DNA of 64,000 nt from Candidatus Latescibacterota bacterium (GTDB taxonomy: Bacteria; Latescibacterota; UBA2968; UBA8231): NCBI GenBank assembly GCA_022827835.1, contig JAJEIO010000001.1, positions 56,733 to 120,732 of the forward strand, given 5' to 3'. A program made the position numbers and the translations under genes. The notes under the pieces were generated by a model. That model was given only the letters and a program-made list of their open reading frames with translations. It searched no databases and was not told where the DNA came from. Below are positions 43,678 to 52,103 of the stretch, piece after piece (position 1 is the stretch's first letter; the number at the start of each line of letters is the position of its first letter).

Positions 43678-44100
43678 ATGGGCGAGAATATTAAAATCAA
43701 ACAGGGCAGTGGCAATATTTTTTCTGACTTGGGCTTTAGTGATAAGGAAGCGAAAGAAGAGGCGTTCAAAGCCCAACTTGGCGCGGAGATTTTTCGGATT
43801 CTCGAACACCGCAAGCTGACTCAGACCAAGGCCGCGGGGATTCTAGGAGTTAAGCAATCAGAAATCTCCCGACTTAAAAGCGGTAAGTTTTCCTATTACA
43901 GTGTCGAACGGCTGATTCGGTTCCTTGAACGCCTCGGTTGCGAGGTGAGTATTCATATTACTCGGCCGGAGAGCGGAGGGACCGAAAAGGTTATTGTGCA
44001 GTCGTCCGAGATGCTGATCGGATCATTGCGCGACCAACTGCAAATCCACGGCGACATTTTCTCGACCGGGGTTGCGTGGGATGCCAATGCTCAATCTTGA
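43678..44100 (+). CDS. XRE-family (HigA2/HTH_37-like) antitoxin regulator
   Basis: A 140-residue protein with a helix-turn-helix of the XRE type in its middle (HRKLTQTKAAGILGVKQSEISRLKSG, then YYSVERLIRFLERLGCEVSIHI), as in HigA2-type antitoxins. ATG 43678 follows AGGAG. The C-terminal 45 residues may bind the toxin. It overlaps the PIN gene by 20 bases. The upstream palindrome in the promoter spacer is the likely autoregulatory site. The helix-turn-helix family usually pairs with RelE/HigB toxins, so the PIN partner is unusual. Confidence 0.82.
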   Translation: MGENIKIKQGSGNIFSDLGFSDKEAKEEAFKAQLGAEIFRILEHRKLTQTKAAGILGVKQSEISRLKSGKFSYYSVERLIRFLERLGCEVSIHITRPESGGTEKVIVQSSEMLIGSLRDQLQIHGDIFSTGVAWDANAQS

Positions 44101-44446
44101 TACCCATGTACTAATACACGCATTGTGCGGTAATCTGAGTTATGAGGAGCGCACATTACTCGTTGACCATCGCTGGGGCGTAGCCGCAATCGTATTGTGG
44201 GAGATGGCAAAGCTCGCACAGATTGGACGGATTTCGCTTGACCTAGCACACCCGCTCGTCGAGACCATCCTAGCCAGCATCCACATCTGGCCGCTTGACT
44301 TAGAAGTGGCCCGGGTCTCGACGCAGCTCGATTTTCGCGCCGATCCAGCGGATGAACTGATTGCTGCAACCAGTATTGTCTATGGCGTACCGTTGCTGAC
44401 GCGGGACGAGCGTATTCGTCAGTCGAAGATGGTCCCGCTTGCCTAG
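44081..44446 (+). CDS. PIN-domain toxin (VapC-type)
   Basis: A 121-residue PIN-domain ribonuclease. It starts MPMLNLDTHVLIHALCG with the first catalytic Asp, then has a Glu in AIVLWEMAKLAQIGRI and the late acidic cluster in DPADELIAATSIVYGVPLLTRDERI. ATG 44087 is an equally good start. The gene overlaps the end of the XRE antitoxin gene, the usual antitoxin-first order. The predicted activity is cleavage of specific RNAs when the antitoxin is lost. Confidence 0.82.
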   Translation: MPMLNLDTHVLIHALCGNLSYEERTLLVDHRWGVAAIVLWEMAKLAQIGRISLDLAHPLVETILASIHIWPLDLEVARVSTQLDFRADPADELIAATSIVYGVPLLTRDERIRQSKMVPLA

Positions 44447-44530
44447 GGAAGCGCGTCTGCGCTACGCTAGATGATCTACTGTCTGACACGTCACGTCCGA
44501 GAAACCACCCCCTAAAGCGAGTGTGCATCC

Positions 44531-45451
44531 ATGAACCGCATCGTTTCCCTGTTACCCAGCAGTACTGAAATAATCTACGCCCTCGGCTGCGGCGAGCGCT
44601 TGGTCGGCCGTTCCCACGAGTGCGACTATCCGCTCGGCGTCGGCGACCTACCGGCCTGCACGGCTCCCAAATTCGACCCGGACGGGACTTCGTATCAGAT
44701 TGACCAGCGAGTCAAAGCCATCTTGCAGGAAGCTGCCTCGGTGTACCGGGTGGATGCCGACCTGCTCGACGAGTTGGCACCGGATTGGTTGGTGACGCAG
44801 TCGCAGTGCGACGTTTGCGCTGTCAGTCTCAAAGATGTCGAGAAGGCGGCCTGTCAATTGGTGCGCTCGCGGCCTGCTATTCTATCATTGGAGCCTAATG
44901 CCTTGGCCGATGTCTGGGGCGATATCGAGCGGGTGGCTACGGCGTTAGAAGTGGAAGAGAGGGGCCGCGCCTTGGTGGCTCAATTGCGGGATCGGCTGGA
45001 CCAAATTGCCGCTCGCACGCGCGATATCGATCATCGTCCACGCATTGCCTGCATTGAGTGGTTCGAGCCACTAATGGCTGCGGGCAATTGGATCCCCGAA
45101 TTGGTGGAGATCGCCGGTGGCGAAAACCTCTTTGCGGCGGCAGGGACGCATTCCCCTTGGCTGTCGTGGGAGGAATTAGCGGAAGCCCAGCCGGAGATTA
45201 TCGTCCTGATGCCCTGCGGCTTCGATATGCCCCGTTCGCAAAGCGAGTTGCCAGCGCTTACCAAGCATCCGCTGTGGTCCCGGCTGCAAGCCGTGCAGCA
45301 GGGGCAGGTGTTCCTCACCGACGGCAACCAGTTTTTCAATCGCCCGGGGCCGCGCTTAGTAGAGTCGGCTGAAATTCTCGCTGAGATTTTCCATTCCCAA
45401 TACTTCGGCGGCATGCACGAGCATAGAGGATGGGAGCGGTGGGAAGACTGA
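44531..45451 (+). CDS. Second BtuF-like cobalamin-binding protein
   Basis: A 306-residue protein with the FecB/BtuF fold (IVSLLPSSTEIIYALGCGERLVGRSHECDYP, IEWFEPLMAAGNWIPELVEIAGGENLFA, IIVLMPCGFD, GNQFFNRPGPRLVESAEILAEIF). The IVSLLPSSTEI start is typical of the short cobalamin-binding-protein group that lacks a signal peptide. No signal peptide or lipobox is visible here, so it may be cytosolic or exported some other way. It lies 3.2 kb beyond btuD, past the GH32 and toxin-antitoxin genes, and was probably contiguous with the B12 operon before those came in. Confidence 0.75.
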   Translation: MNRIVSLLPSSTEIIYALGCGERLVGRSHECDYPLGVGDLPACTAPKFDPDGTSYQIDQRVKAILQEAASVYRVDADLLDELAPDWLVTQSQCDVCAVSLKDVEKAACQLVRSRPAILSLEPNALADVWGDIERVATALEVEERGRALVAQLRDRLDQIAARTRDIDHRPRIACIEWFEPLMAAGNWIPELVEIAGGENLFAAAGTHSPWLSWEELAEAQPEIIVLMPCGFDMPRSQSELPALTKHPLWSRLQAVQQGQVFLTDGNQFFNRPGPRLVESAEILAEIFHSQYFGGMHEHRGWERWED

Positions 45452-45496
45452 AGAAGTGTTGGAAGACCCCGCTGCGGATCACTCGCGTCAAGCTCC

Positions 45497-46594
45497 CTAC
45501 CTCGTCGAAAATTTGTGTATTGTAACCGTCCGGTAGATCTCCCCCGGACGCAGTACCACCGACGGAAAGCCCGGCTGGTTGATCGAGTCGGGATAGTGCT
45601 GGGTTTCTAAGCAAAGGCCGTGGTACTGATCGTATCGCGTCCCGCCCTTGCCCATCACGCCGTTGAGGTGGATGGCTGAGTAAAACTGTACGCCCGGCTC
45701 GGTAGTGTACAGTTCCATCACCCGCCCGCTCTCCGGCTCGTACACCTCGGCGGCTAGCCCCGTCTCAGCCCGGCCTCCATTGTCGAGCACGTAGTTGTGG
45801 TCGTAGCCGCCGATATCCGCGATCTGCCCGATTCGCCCGCCAATGGCGGTCGGTTTGACAAAGTCGAGGGGAGTGCCAGCCACCGGCAAAATGCGTCCCG
45901 TGGGGATTTGGTTGGCGTCTGGCTCGGTATAGTAGCGGGAGTGGAGTGTGAGGATATGCCCGAGTACGGGGCCGCTGCCGGCCAAATTGAAATAGGAGTG
46001 GTTGGTCAGATTGATCGGCGTAGGCTTGTCTGTGGTCGCCTCGTATGCGATGACTAGTTCGTCGTCGTGGGTCAAGGTGTACGTCACGCTCACTGGTACG
46101 GTGCCTGGATAGCCCTCCTCGCCGTCTTGGCTCACGTAGTGCAAGCGCACTGCTGGTCCGCGTTTATCATCTACGACCTCGGCGTCCCATACTACCTTGT
46201 CGAAGCCCACTATTCCGCCGTGCAGGTGGTTGGGACCGTTGTTGACTGCGAGTGTGTACTCTTGGCCATCTAGGGAGAATTTACCGCCGGCGATGCGGTT
46301 GGCGACCCGCCCGGTGATGCAACCGAAGTACGGATTTTCCTTCTCGTACTGCTCTAAGTGGTCAAAGCCTAGCACTACGTCGCCTAACATTCCGGCGCGA
46401 TCGCGCACGAGGAGTTCGGTGATGATCCCACCATAGGTGATGACGCGGGCAATAGTGCCGTGGTCATTTTCGAGGGTATAGCGATCGACGGACTGTCCTG
46501 CTGCGGTCGTTCCAAAGCTGTCTTTGCTCACGTTGGCTTCTCCTGCGGTGGCGGCCAAGGCGACCGCCAGTACTATTGCGCTGGGCTTTTGCAT
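45497..46594 (-). CDS. galM: Exported aldose 1-epimerase (galactose mutarotase)
   Basis: A 365-residue mutarotase interconverting alpha and beta anomers of aldohexoses. A signal peptide (AIVLAVALAATAGEA) suggests a periplasmic location. Catalytic parts are NGPNHLHGG (His), NLTNHSYFNLAG (His) and GLCLETQHYPD (catalytic Glu). ATG 46594 is preceded by AAAGGAGGGG on the coding strand, deciding it over the upstream in-frame ATG at 46651. It is divergent from the sugar ABC transporter genes starting at 46765, fitting a joint role in sugar uptake. Confidence 0.9.
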   Translation of the reverse strand: MQKPSAIVLAVALAATAGEANVSKDSFGTTAAGQSVDRYTLENDHGTIARVITYGGIITELLVRDRAGMLGDVVLGFDHLEQYEKENPYFGCITGRVANRIAGGKFSLDGQEYTLAVNNGPNHLHGGIVGFDKVVWDAEVVDDKRGPAVRLHYVSQDGEEGYPGTVPVSVTYTLTHDDELVIAYEATTDKPTPINLTNHSYFNLAGSGPVLGHILTLHSRYYTEPDANQIPTGRILPVAGTPLDFVKPTAIGGRIGQIADIGGYDHNYVLDNGGRAETGLAAEVYEPESGRVMELYTTEPGVQFYSAIHLNGVMGKGGTRYDQYHGLCLETQHYPDSINQPGFPSVVLRPGEIYRTVTIHKFSTR

Positions 46595-46764
46595 GGCCCC
46601 TCCTTTGTCGTTGATCTTGCGCGTCCTTTCTGCCGGACGTAACATAGGCATTCCGCATTTGTAGGGGCAACCACGAGCGTTGCTGCTGCGAGTATCCTGC
46701 CCTCTTCGAGGGCGCGACGGCCATGAGCAGGCGTCGTCCCTTAAACTTCCTAGCGAGATACATT

Positions 46765-47763
46765 ATGAAAATGTCCTTTTTGCTTCTTGCCTTGATTTTT
46801 GTCGCCTGTGGCGGTAGCGATGCTCCACAACCGGCGGCCAACCCCCAAATCGCTTTCGTCACCAACGGCGTTGGCCCCTTTTGGACCATTGCCGCCAAAG
46901 GAGTTGAGGCTGCTGCTGCCGAGTTTGCCGCCGATGCTGAGGTGCAAATGCCCGGCGAAGGGGTCGCCGACCAGAAGCGCATCGTCCAAGCCCTGCTGGC
47001 CCGCGGCATCGACGGCATGGCCATAAGCCCTATCGACCCGGACAATCAGACCAACTTGCTCAACGAGGCCGCCGCTCACACCAACCTGCTCACCCACGAC
47101 TCGGACGCTCCGAAGAGCAATCGTCTTTGCTTTATTGGCATCGACAACTACTCGGCCGGTCGCGCCTGCGGGGCACTGGTCAAAGAAGCCCTGCCCGATG
47201 GCGGCAATATCATGATTTTCGTCGGTCGTCTCGAACAACTCAATGCCCGCCAGCGCCGCCAGGGCCTCATTGACGAACTGCTCGGTCGCTCCTTTGACCC
47301 GACGCGCCACGACCCCAACAGCGGCCCGATCACCGGCGACCAATACACCATTCTCGACACCCGCACCGACCAGTTCGATTACGCGAAAGCCAAGGCCCAA
47401 GTCGAGGACGCGATTGCCAAGTACCCAGACCTCCACGGCGTCGTCGGCCTGTTTGCCTACAATCCGCCGATGTGCCTCGAAGCGATCAAGGAAGCTGGCA
47501 AGACCGGCCAGATCCAAATCATCGCCTTTGACGAGGAAGCTCCCACTCTCCAAGGCATCATCGACGGCCACATCTACGGCACGGTGGTGCAAAACCCATA
47601 CCGCTATGGGTACGAGTCGGTGCGCATCCTCGCCGCCTTGGCCCGCGGCGACCGCTCGGTTTTGCCCGAGGGTGGGGTACTCGACGTGCCGGCGCGGTCC
47701 ATCCGCCGCGACAATGTCGAAGCATTTTGGGACGAATTGAAAACCCTGACTGGCACTAACTAA
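46765..47763 (+). CDS. Sugar ABC transporter substrate-binding lipoprotein (RbsB-like)
   Basis: A 332-residue type I periplasmic binding protein (Peripla_BP_4) with a lipoprotein signal (LLALIFVACGG). Family parts are IAFVTNGVGPFWTIAAKGVEAAA, GIDGMAISPIDPDN, LCFIGIDNYSAGRACGALV and IIAFDEEAPTLQGIIDGHIYGTVVQNPYRYGYES. It delivers a pentose, hexose or related ligand to the permease. ATG 46765 gives the compact signal; the frame is open to 46723. Its TAA overlaps the ATG of the ATPase gene (TAATG), so the ABC genes are coupled. Confidence 0.87.
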   Translation: MKMSFLLLALIFVACGGSDAPQPAANPQIAFVTNGVGPFWTIAAKGVEAAAAEFAADAEVQMPGEGVADQKRIVQALLARGIDGMAISPIDPDNQTNLLNEAAAHTNLLTHDSDAPKSNRLCFIGIDNYSAGRACGALVKEALPDGGNIMIFVGRLEQLNARQRRQGLIDELLGRSFDPTRHDPNSGPITGDQYTILDTRTDQFDYAKAKAQVEDAIAKYPDLHGVVGLFAYNPPMCLEAIKEAGKTGQIQIIAFDEEAPTLQGIIDGHIYGTVVQNPYRYGYESVRILAALARGDRSVLPEGGVLDVPARSIRRDNVEAFWDELKTLTGTN

Positions 47764-49253
47764 TGGCGCTGTTGGCGGCCCACAGCATTAGCAAGCGCTT
47801 TCCCGGAGTCTTGGCCCTCGACGCAGTGGATATGGCGGTGGAGGCGGGAGAAGTGCTCGCCGTCATCGGCGAAAACGGGGCTGGCAAATCTACCTTGATG
47901 AAGATCCTCGCCGGCATTGAGACGCCGGACAGCGGCCAGATTGTGCGCGATGGGGAGTCGGTAATCATTGACTCGCCGCGCCGCGCTGCTGCGCTCGGCA
48001 TCGCTCTGATCCACCAAGAGCTCAACTTTTGCGCCAACCTCTCAGTCGCGGCCAATCTCTACCTCGGCCGCGAGCCGCAGCAGTGGGGGCTGATCGACCG
48101 CGCCGCCGTCCGCGAGGGAGCCATCCAAGCCCTCGCGCAACTGGAGCTCGAGGTGTCGCCGGACACCCTGATGGGCGACTTGCCCATTGGCCACCAACAG
48201 CTCGTCGAAATCGCCAAGGCGCTGTCGACCGAGGCGCGGGTGCTGATTATGGACGAGCCGACCTCCAGTCTCACTAGCCAAGAGGCCGAGGCTCTATTCG
48301 CGGTCATCAACGAGTTGCGCGAGCGCGGCGTGGCTATCGTCTATATCTCCCACCGCCTTGGAGAGGTCGAAGCGCTAGCGGATCGCGTCTTGGTTCTCTG
48401 CGATGGGCAAAACGCCGGCGAGTTGGATCGGGCGGAGATTAGCCACGACGCTATGGTGACGAAGATGGTCGGCCGCGACGTGGCTCAGTACTACGCGCAC
48501 GAATCCCATCCAGCCGGCGACATCGCCCTGCAAGCCGAGGATTTGGTCATCCCTGCTTGGCCCGATCATCGGCTCAACTTTGCCGTTCGGCGCGGTCAGC
48601 TCGTCGGCATCGCTGGTCTCGTCGGCGCGGGGCGCACCGAACTGTTGCAGGTGCTCTTCGGCATCGTCCCCGCGCTCGGTGGCCGCGTCCTCATTGACGG
48701 CGCACCGCACGCGATCCGCTCGCCGGTCGATGCTATCCGCGCAGGCTTGGCCCTCGTGCCCGAAGACCGCAAGCAACAGGGCCTGATCCTCGAAATGGCC
48801 TTGCGCGACAACATCGGCCTGCCCGGCTTGGGGCACTACCAGCGCTTTGCCGGTTGGGCCAATTTTGCCCGCCAAGCTGAGGACGCCGACCAGATGATTG
48901 AGCGCCTCGCCATCCGCACCCCCGGCCCAGCCCAAATCGTCCAGTACCTATCCGGCGGCAACCAGCAAAAGGTGGTGCTGGGCAAGTGGCTGGCTCTCGC
49001 GCCCCGCGTATTGCTGCTCGACGAACCAACCCGCGGCATCGACATAGGGGCCAAACAAGCGATTTACCACCTGATGGAAGAGTTGGCCGAAAGCGGCGTG
49101 GCCGTGCTGTTTGCGTCGAGTGAGTTAGAGGAAATTCTGGGAATGGCTGATGAAGTGTTGGTCATGCACGAGGGCCGCATCACCGGCCAACTCCAGCGGG
49201 ATGCGCTCAGCGAGGAGGCGATTATGAGCTTGGCAACGGGGAAGGCGGCTTAG
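47763..49253 (+). CDS. Sugar ABC transporter ATPase, double domain (RbsA/MglA-like)
   Basis: A 496-residue protein with two ABC cassettes. The first has Walker A GENGAGKS and Walker B VLIMDEPTSSL. The second lacks a normal Walker A (LVGIAGLVGAGRTELLQ) but has the signature YLSGGNQQKVVLGKWL and VLLLDEPTRGIDIGAK, as in RbsA and MglA. It powers uptake of a monosaccharide or related solute. The gene overlaps the binding-protein gene by one base and the permease gene follows after 3 bases. Confidence 0.92.
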   Translation: MALLAAHSISKRFPGVLALDAVDMAVEAGEVLAVIGENGAGKSTLMKILAGIETPDSGQIVRDGESVIIDSPRRAAALGIALIHQELNFCANLSVAANLYLGREPQQWGLIDRAAVREGAIQALAQLELEVSPDTLMGDLPIGHQQLVEIAKALSTEARVLIMDEPTSSLTSQEAEALFAVINELRERGVAIVYISHRLGEVEALADRVLVLCDGQNAGELDRAEISHDAMVTKMVGRDVAQYYAHESHPAGDIALQAEDLVIPAWPDHRLNFAVRRGQLVGIAGLVGAGRTELLQVLFGIVPALGGRVLIDGAPHAIRSPVDAIRAGLALVPEDRKQQGLILEMALRDNIGLPGLGHYQRFAGWANFARQAEDADQMIERLAIRTPGPAQIVQYLSGGNQQKVVLGKWLALAPRVLLLDEPTRGIDIGAKQAIYHLMEELAESGVAVLFASSELEEILGMADEVLVMHEGRITGQLQRDALSEEAIMSLATGKAA

Positions 49254-49256
49254 AAG

Positions 49257-50225
49257 ATGAAAAAAATACTGGGTATCCTCGGCTTGTTGGTGGCGATTTT
49301 TGTGGTCACTTGGATCGTCGAACCCAAGTTCGTCAGCGCCTATAACCTGCAAAATATCATCCGCTGGACCTCGCTGTTTGGCATCATTTCTATCGGCGTG
49401 GCCTTTGTCATCATCACGGGCGGTATTGATTTGTCGATTGGCTCGTTGATCGGCTTGGTGGGTTGTCTGCTGCCCATGCTCTTGGCCGCTGGATATCCGC
49501 CTGTCATTGCGCTGTTGGCCGTTGTGGTTTTGTCGTTGGCGATTGGGTTGATGCACGGCTTGTTGATCACGCGCTTGGGATTGCAGCCGTTTGTCGTCAC
49601 GCTGTGTGGTCTGTTGTTCTACCGAGGCTTTGCCCGCTGGCTCACCCACGACCAAGTCCAGGGCTTTGGCTCGTCCTACGAGGGCCTGCGCCAATTGGCG
49701 ATTGGCAAGGTCTCGCTAGGCGGCGGTTTTGCGTTGCCGATTCCGTTTTTCCTCTTGCTGCTTGCCGGAGTGCTCGCCGCTCTCTTCCTCAACCGCACGA
49801 TATGGGGCCGCTACCTGTTGGCTCTGGGCCGCAACGAGACCGCGGCGCGGTACAGCGGCATCCAAATTGAGCGGATGAAAGTGTTGGCGTACGTCTTGTG
49901 CTCAGGCACCGCTGGCTTGGGGGGTATCCTGTTCGCCCTCGACGTCAACTCGGTGCAACCGGCTGCGCACGGCAATTTCTACGAACTGTATGCGATTGCC
50001 GCGGCCGTGTTGGGGGGCTGTTCCCTGCGCGGCGGCGAAGGGTCAATTTTGGGGGTCATCATTGGCGCGGCGGTCATGCGGTTGCTCTACAATGCCATCA
50101 ATGTCTCGGGCATCCCCACCCAACTCGAATTTGCCATTATCGGCGCGGTGATTTTGGCAGGGGTCATCGCCGACGAGTTGATCCGCCGCGTGGCGGGAAG
50201 GCGCAGAGCGGGACGAGGAGATTGA
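49257..50225 (+). CDS. Sugar ABC transporter permease (RbsC-like)
   Basis: A 322-residue permease of the BPD_transp_2 family with about 8-10 helices. The typical segments are FVIITGGIDLSIGSLIGL, GLLITRLGLQPFVVTLCGLL, GRYLLALGRNETAARYSGI and AAVLGGCSLRGGEGSILGVIIGA. It completes the ABC transporter with the two preceding genes. The oxidoreductase gene begins 6 bases after its stop, so the imported compound may be oxidised by the next enzymes. Confidence 0.92.
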   Translation: MKKILGILGLLVAIFVVTWIVEPKFVSAYNLQNIIRWTSLFGIISIGVAFVIITGGIDLSIGSLIGLVGCLLPMLLAAGYPPVIALLAVVVLSLAIGLMHGLLITRLGLQPFVVTLCGLLFYRGFARWLTHDQVQGFGSSYEGLRQLAIGKVSLGGGFALPIPFFLLLLAGVLAALFLNRTIWGRYLLALGRNETAARYSGIQIERMKVLAYVLCSGTAGLGGILFALDVNSVQPAAHGNFYELYAIAAAVLGGCSLRGGEGSILGVIIGAAVMRLLYNAINVSGIPTQLEFAIIGAVILAGVIADELIRRVAGRRRAGRGD

Positions 50226-50231
50226 TTTCGC

Positions 50232-51362
50232 ATGGAGCAAAAAAAATATCGCGCTGGCGTCATCGGTCTCGGGTGGATGGGGTTTCTCTACGACTTGGGA
50301 CGGCGGGATTACGATAGCATTGGTGGGTCGTATCAGGCACCGATATACGATGTTGAAAGTGCCGATCGCCCCCTGCCGGACGGACTTGATGTCAATCGGA
50401 CGTTTCACCTATACGATCACCCTGGACGGGAGGGGCTGGCTAGTTCGTATGCTGCGGCCCTTTTCGACCGGCCCGAAGTGGAATTGGTGGCCGGGGCTGA
50501 CCGGGATCCGCAGCGGCGGGCTATGTTCGGGGAGCGCTTCGGCATTGGGGCTTTGTACGCGGACGCGCTAGAGATGTTGGACGAAGAGCGGCTGGACATC
50601 GTGGCGATTGCGACGAATACGAAAGGGCGGTCCGCGCTGACGGTTGCCGCGGTCGCCGCTGGGGTGCGGGGCGTGTTGGTAGATAAACCGATGGTGTTCT
50701 CGCTGGCTGAGGCCGACGCCATGGTCGGAGCGTGCGCTGAGGCTGGAGTGCCGCTGGGGTGCGGGGCGACGAGCGTTTCGCATCCGTCGTTTGCGCGGGC
50801 TAAGGCGCTGGTAGAGGAGGGAGCGGTTGGGGAGGTGCGGTCGCTCGAAGCGCGGGTTCCGGTTTTCGCTCAGCATCAGGACTGGAGCTACTTTTTGACT
50901 AGCGACCCCGTTTGGGTGTGTGGCACGGGCGATCAGCCGCGTCGGGAGCGCGGCAGTACTGAGTTCATGGGGCAGGGGATGATCGCGTGTAGCGATGGCA
51001 CGGTGGTCCACATCCGCGCTGGCGCGCCCGAGGTGCGGATTTCGGGGAGTCGGGGGGAGATGCTCTTTGAGCACAATAAGTGGCGGCTCTATCAAGACGT
51101 GGAAACGCCGGCTGTCGGGCGGGTGGAAATGCCGTGGCCTGCGCCGCAGTTTTTATCGGGGATGCGGACGGTGTACTGCCTCGACGACCTGATCAACTGC
51201 ATGGAGGGACGGTTGGACGAGCCGAAAAATTCCGGGCGGCGGGTCGCTGTTGCGCTGGAAGTGGAACTGGGGCTGAAGCAGTCGTCAGTCCAAGGCGGCG
51301 AGCGCGTGGAATTGCCATTGGCCGACCGTAGCTTGGCGCTGACGTACGATTGGTTCCGCTAG
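50232..51362 (+). CDS. Gfo/Idh/MocA-family oxidoreductase
   Basis: A 376-residue NAD(P)-dependent oxidoreductase. The N-terminal Rossmann motif is AGVIGLGWMG, followed by ADRDPQRRAMFGERFGIG and the catalytic-type DKPM (the EKP motif variant) after GVRGVLVDKP. An unusual insert (residues 25-70, with YQAPIYDVESADRPLPDG) lies between the first strand and the second half of the Rossmann domain. It is in line with the sugar transporter, so it probably acts on the imported sugar or cyclitol. The substrate is not determined. Confidence 0.85.
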   Translation: MEQKKYRAGVIGLGWMGFLYDLGRRDYDSIGGSYQAPIYDVESADRPLPDGLDVNRTFHLYDHPGREGLASSYAAALFDRPEVELVAGADRDPQRRAMFGERFGIGALYADALEMLDEERLDIVAIATNTKGRSALTVAAVAAGVRGVLVDKPMVFSLAEADAMVGACAEAGVPLGCGATSVSHPSFARAKALVEEGAVGEVRSLEARVPVFAQHQDWSYFLTSDPVWVCGTGDQPRRERGSTEFMGQGMIACSDGTVVHIRAGAPEVRISGSRGEMLFEHNKWRLYQDVETPAVGRVEMPWPAPQFLSGMRTVYCLDDLINCMEGRLDEPKNSGRRVAVALEVELGLKQSSVQGGERVELPLADRSLALTYDWFR

Positions 51363-51374
51363 AGGATACGGTCG

Positions 51375-52103
51375 ATGCGGATATTGGTTACGGGCGCGGC
51401 TAGTGCATTGGGTCAAGAGGTGGCTACCGCGCTGGCAGTGGATGACAGCACGCAACTGCGGCTGTTAGACGACTGCGCGGCACAGCGGCAAGATGTCGAA
51501 TGGATTGCCGCCCGGCTGACGGATCCAGATGCGGTACGTCAGGCGGTGCAAGGTGTAGATGCGGTCGTCCACACGGGGGAGCCGCCGCCCGCGCCCGAAA
51601 GCGAAGAGGCCCTGTTGGACCGAGCGACGCGCGGTACGCACGTGCTGTTTCAGGCGGCAGTGGAGGCTGGGGTCAAGCGGTTTGTGTACGGCAGTACTCT
51701 CGAAGTGTTTCGCGCTTATCCCGACACAGTGTACGTCACTGAATATTACAAGCCATTGCCGCCGCCCGAGATGGTGGTGTTGGCGCGGTATTTGGGCGAG
51801 ATGACGTGCCGCGAATTTGCGCGCGAGTATCCCATTACGGTCACGGCGTTGCGTCTCGGCAAGCTGGTGCGGGAAGAGGAGGTCGCCGGGCGGGAACGCG
51901 ATTTGATGTGGGTTGATATTCGGGATGCAGCGCAGGCATTTTGCGCGGCGTTGGCGCGGGAGGCGAGCGCGTCCTTGGATTGGGTGCCGCGCTGGGCTGT
52001 GTACCACATTGCCGCGCCCATCGCCCATCCCAAGTTTTTGCTCGACCGAGCTAAGTCCATGGGCTATCGGCCGCAGCGCGAGTTCCGAGGAGCCGAGGCG
52101 TGA
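51375..52103 (+). CDS. Epimerase-like SDR lacking the Tyr-Lys dyad
   Basis: A 242-residue extended-SDR-like protein (NAD-dependent epimerase/dehydratase family). The nucleotide motif is TGAASALG and the segment AGVKRFVYGSTLEVF is typical. Where YxxxK should stand (the stretch VVLARYLGEMTCREFA) I align Val and Arg, so the catalytic dyad seems to be lost. It ends in GTGA overlap with the next gene, an SDR with an intact dyad, so the two may form a heteromer with one active partner. That is inference. Confidence 0.7.
   Translation: MRILVTGAASALGQEVATALAVDDSTQLRLLDDCAAQRQDVEWIAARLTDPDAVRQAVQGVDAVVHTGEPPPAPESEEALLDRATRGTHVLFQAAVEAGVKRFVYGSTLEVFRAYPDTVYVTEYYKPLPPPEMVVLARYLGEMTCREFAREYPITVTALRLGKLVREEEVAGRERDLMWVDIRDAAQAFCAALAREASASLDWVPRWAVYHIAAPIAHPKFLLDRAKSMGYRPQREFRGAEA

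Noticed and set aside
43613..43680. Possible remnant of a HigB-type toxin upstream of the XRE gene
   Set aside because: One short frame reads MQKTPETS, faintly like the end of HigB toxins, but it is only 8 codons and overlaps the promoter region's start site. There is too little to call.
46699..46713. GCCCTC-TTC-GAGGGC hairpin as a terminator
   Set aside because: The stem is only 6 bp, no T-run follows, and it lies upstream of the sugar ABC operon in a divergent region. It may be an operator but there is no further support.
46750..47592. A 280-codon open frame on the minus strand
   Set aside because: It is antisense to the sugar-binding lipoprotein gene, with no ribosome-binding site and no domain.
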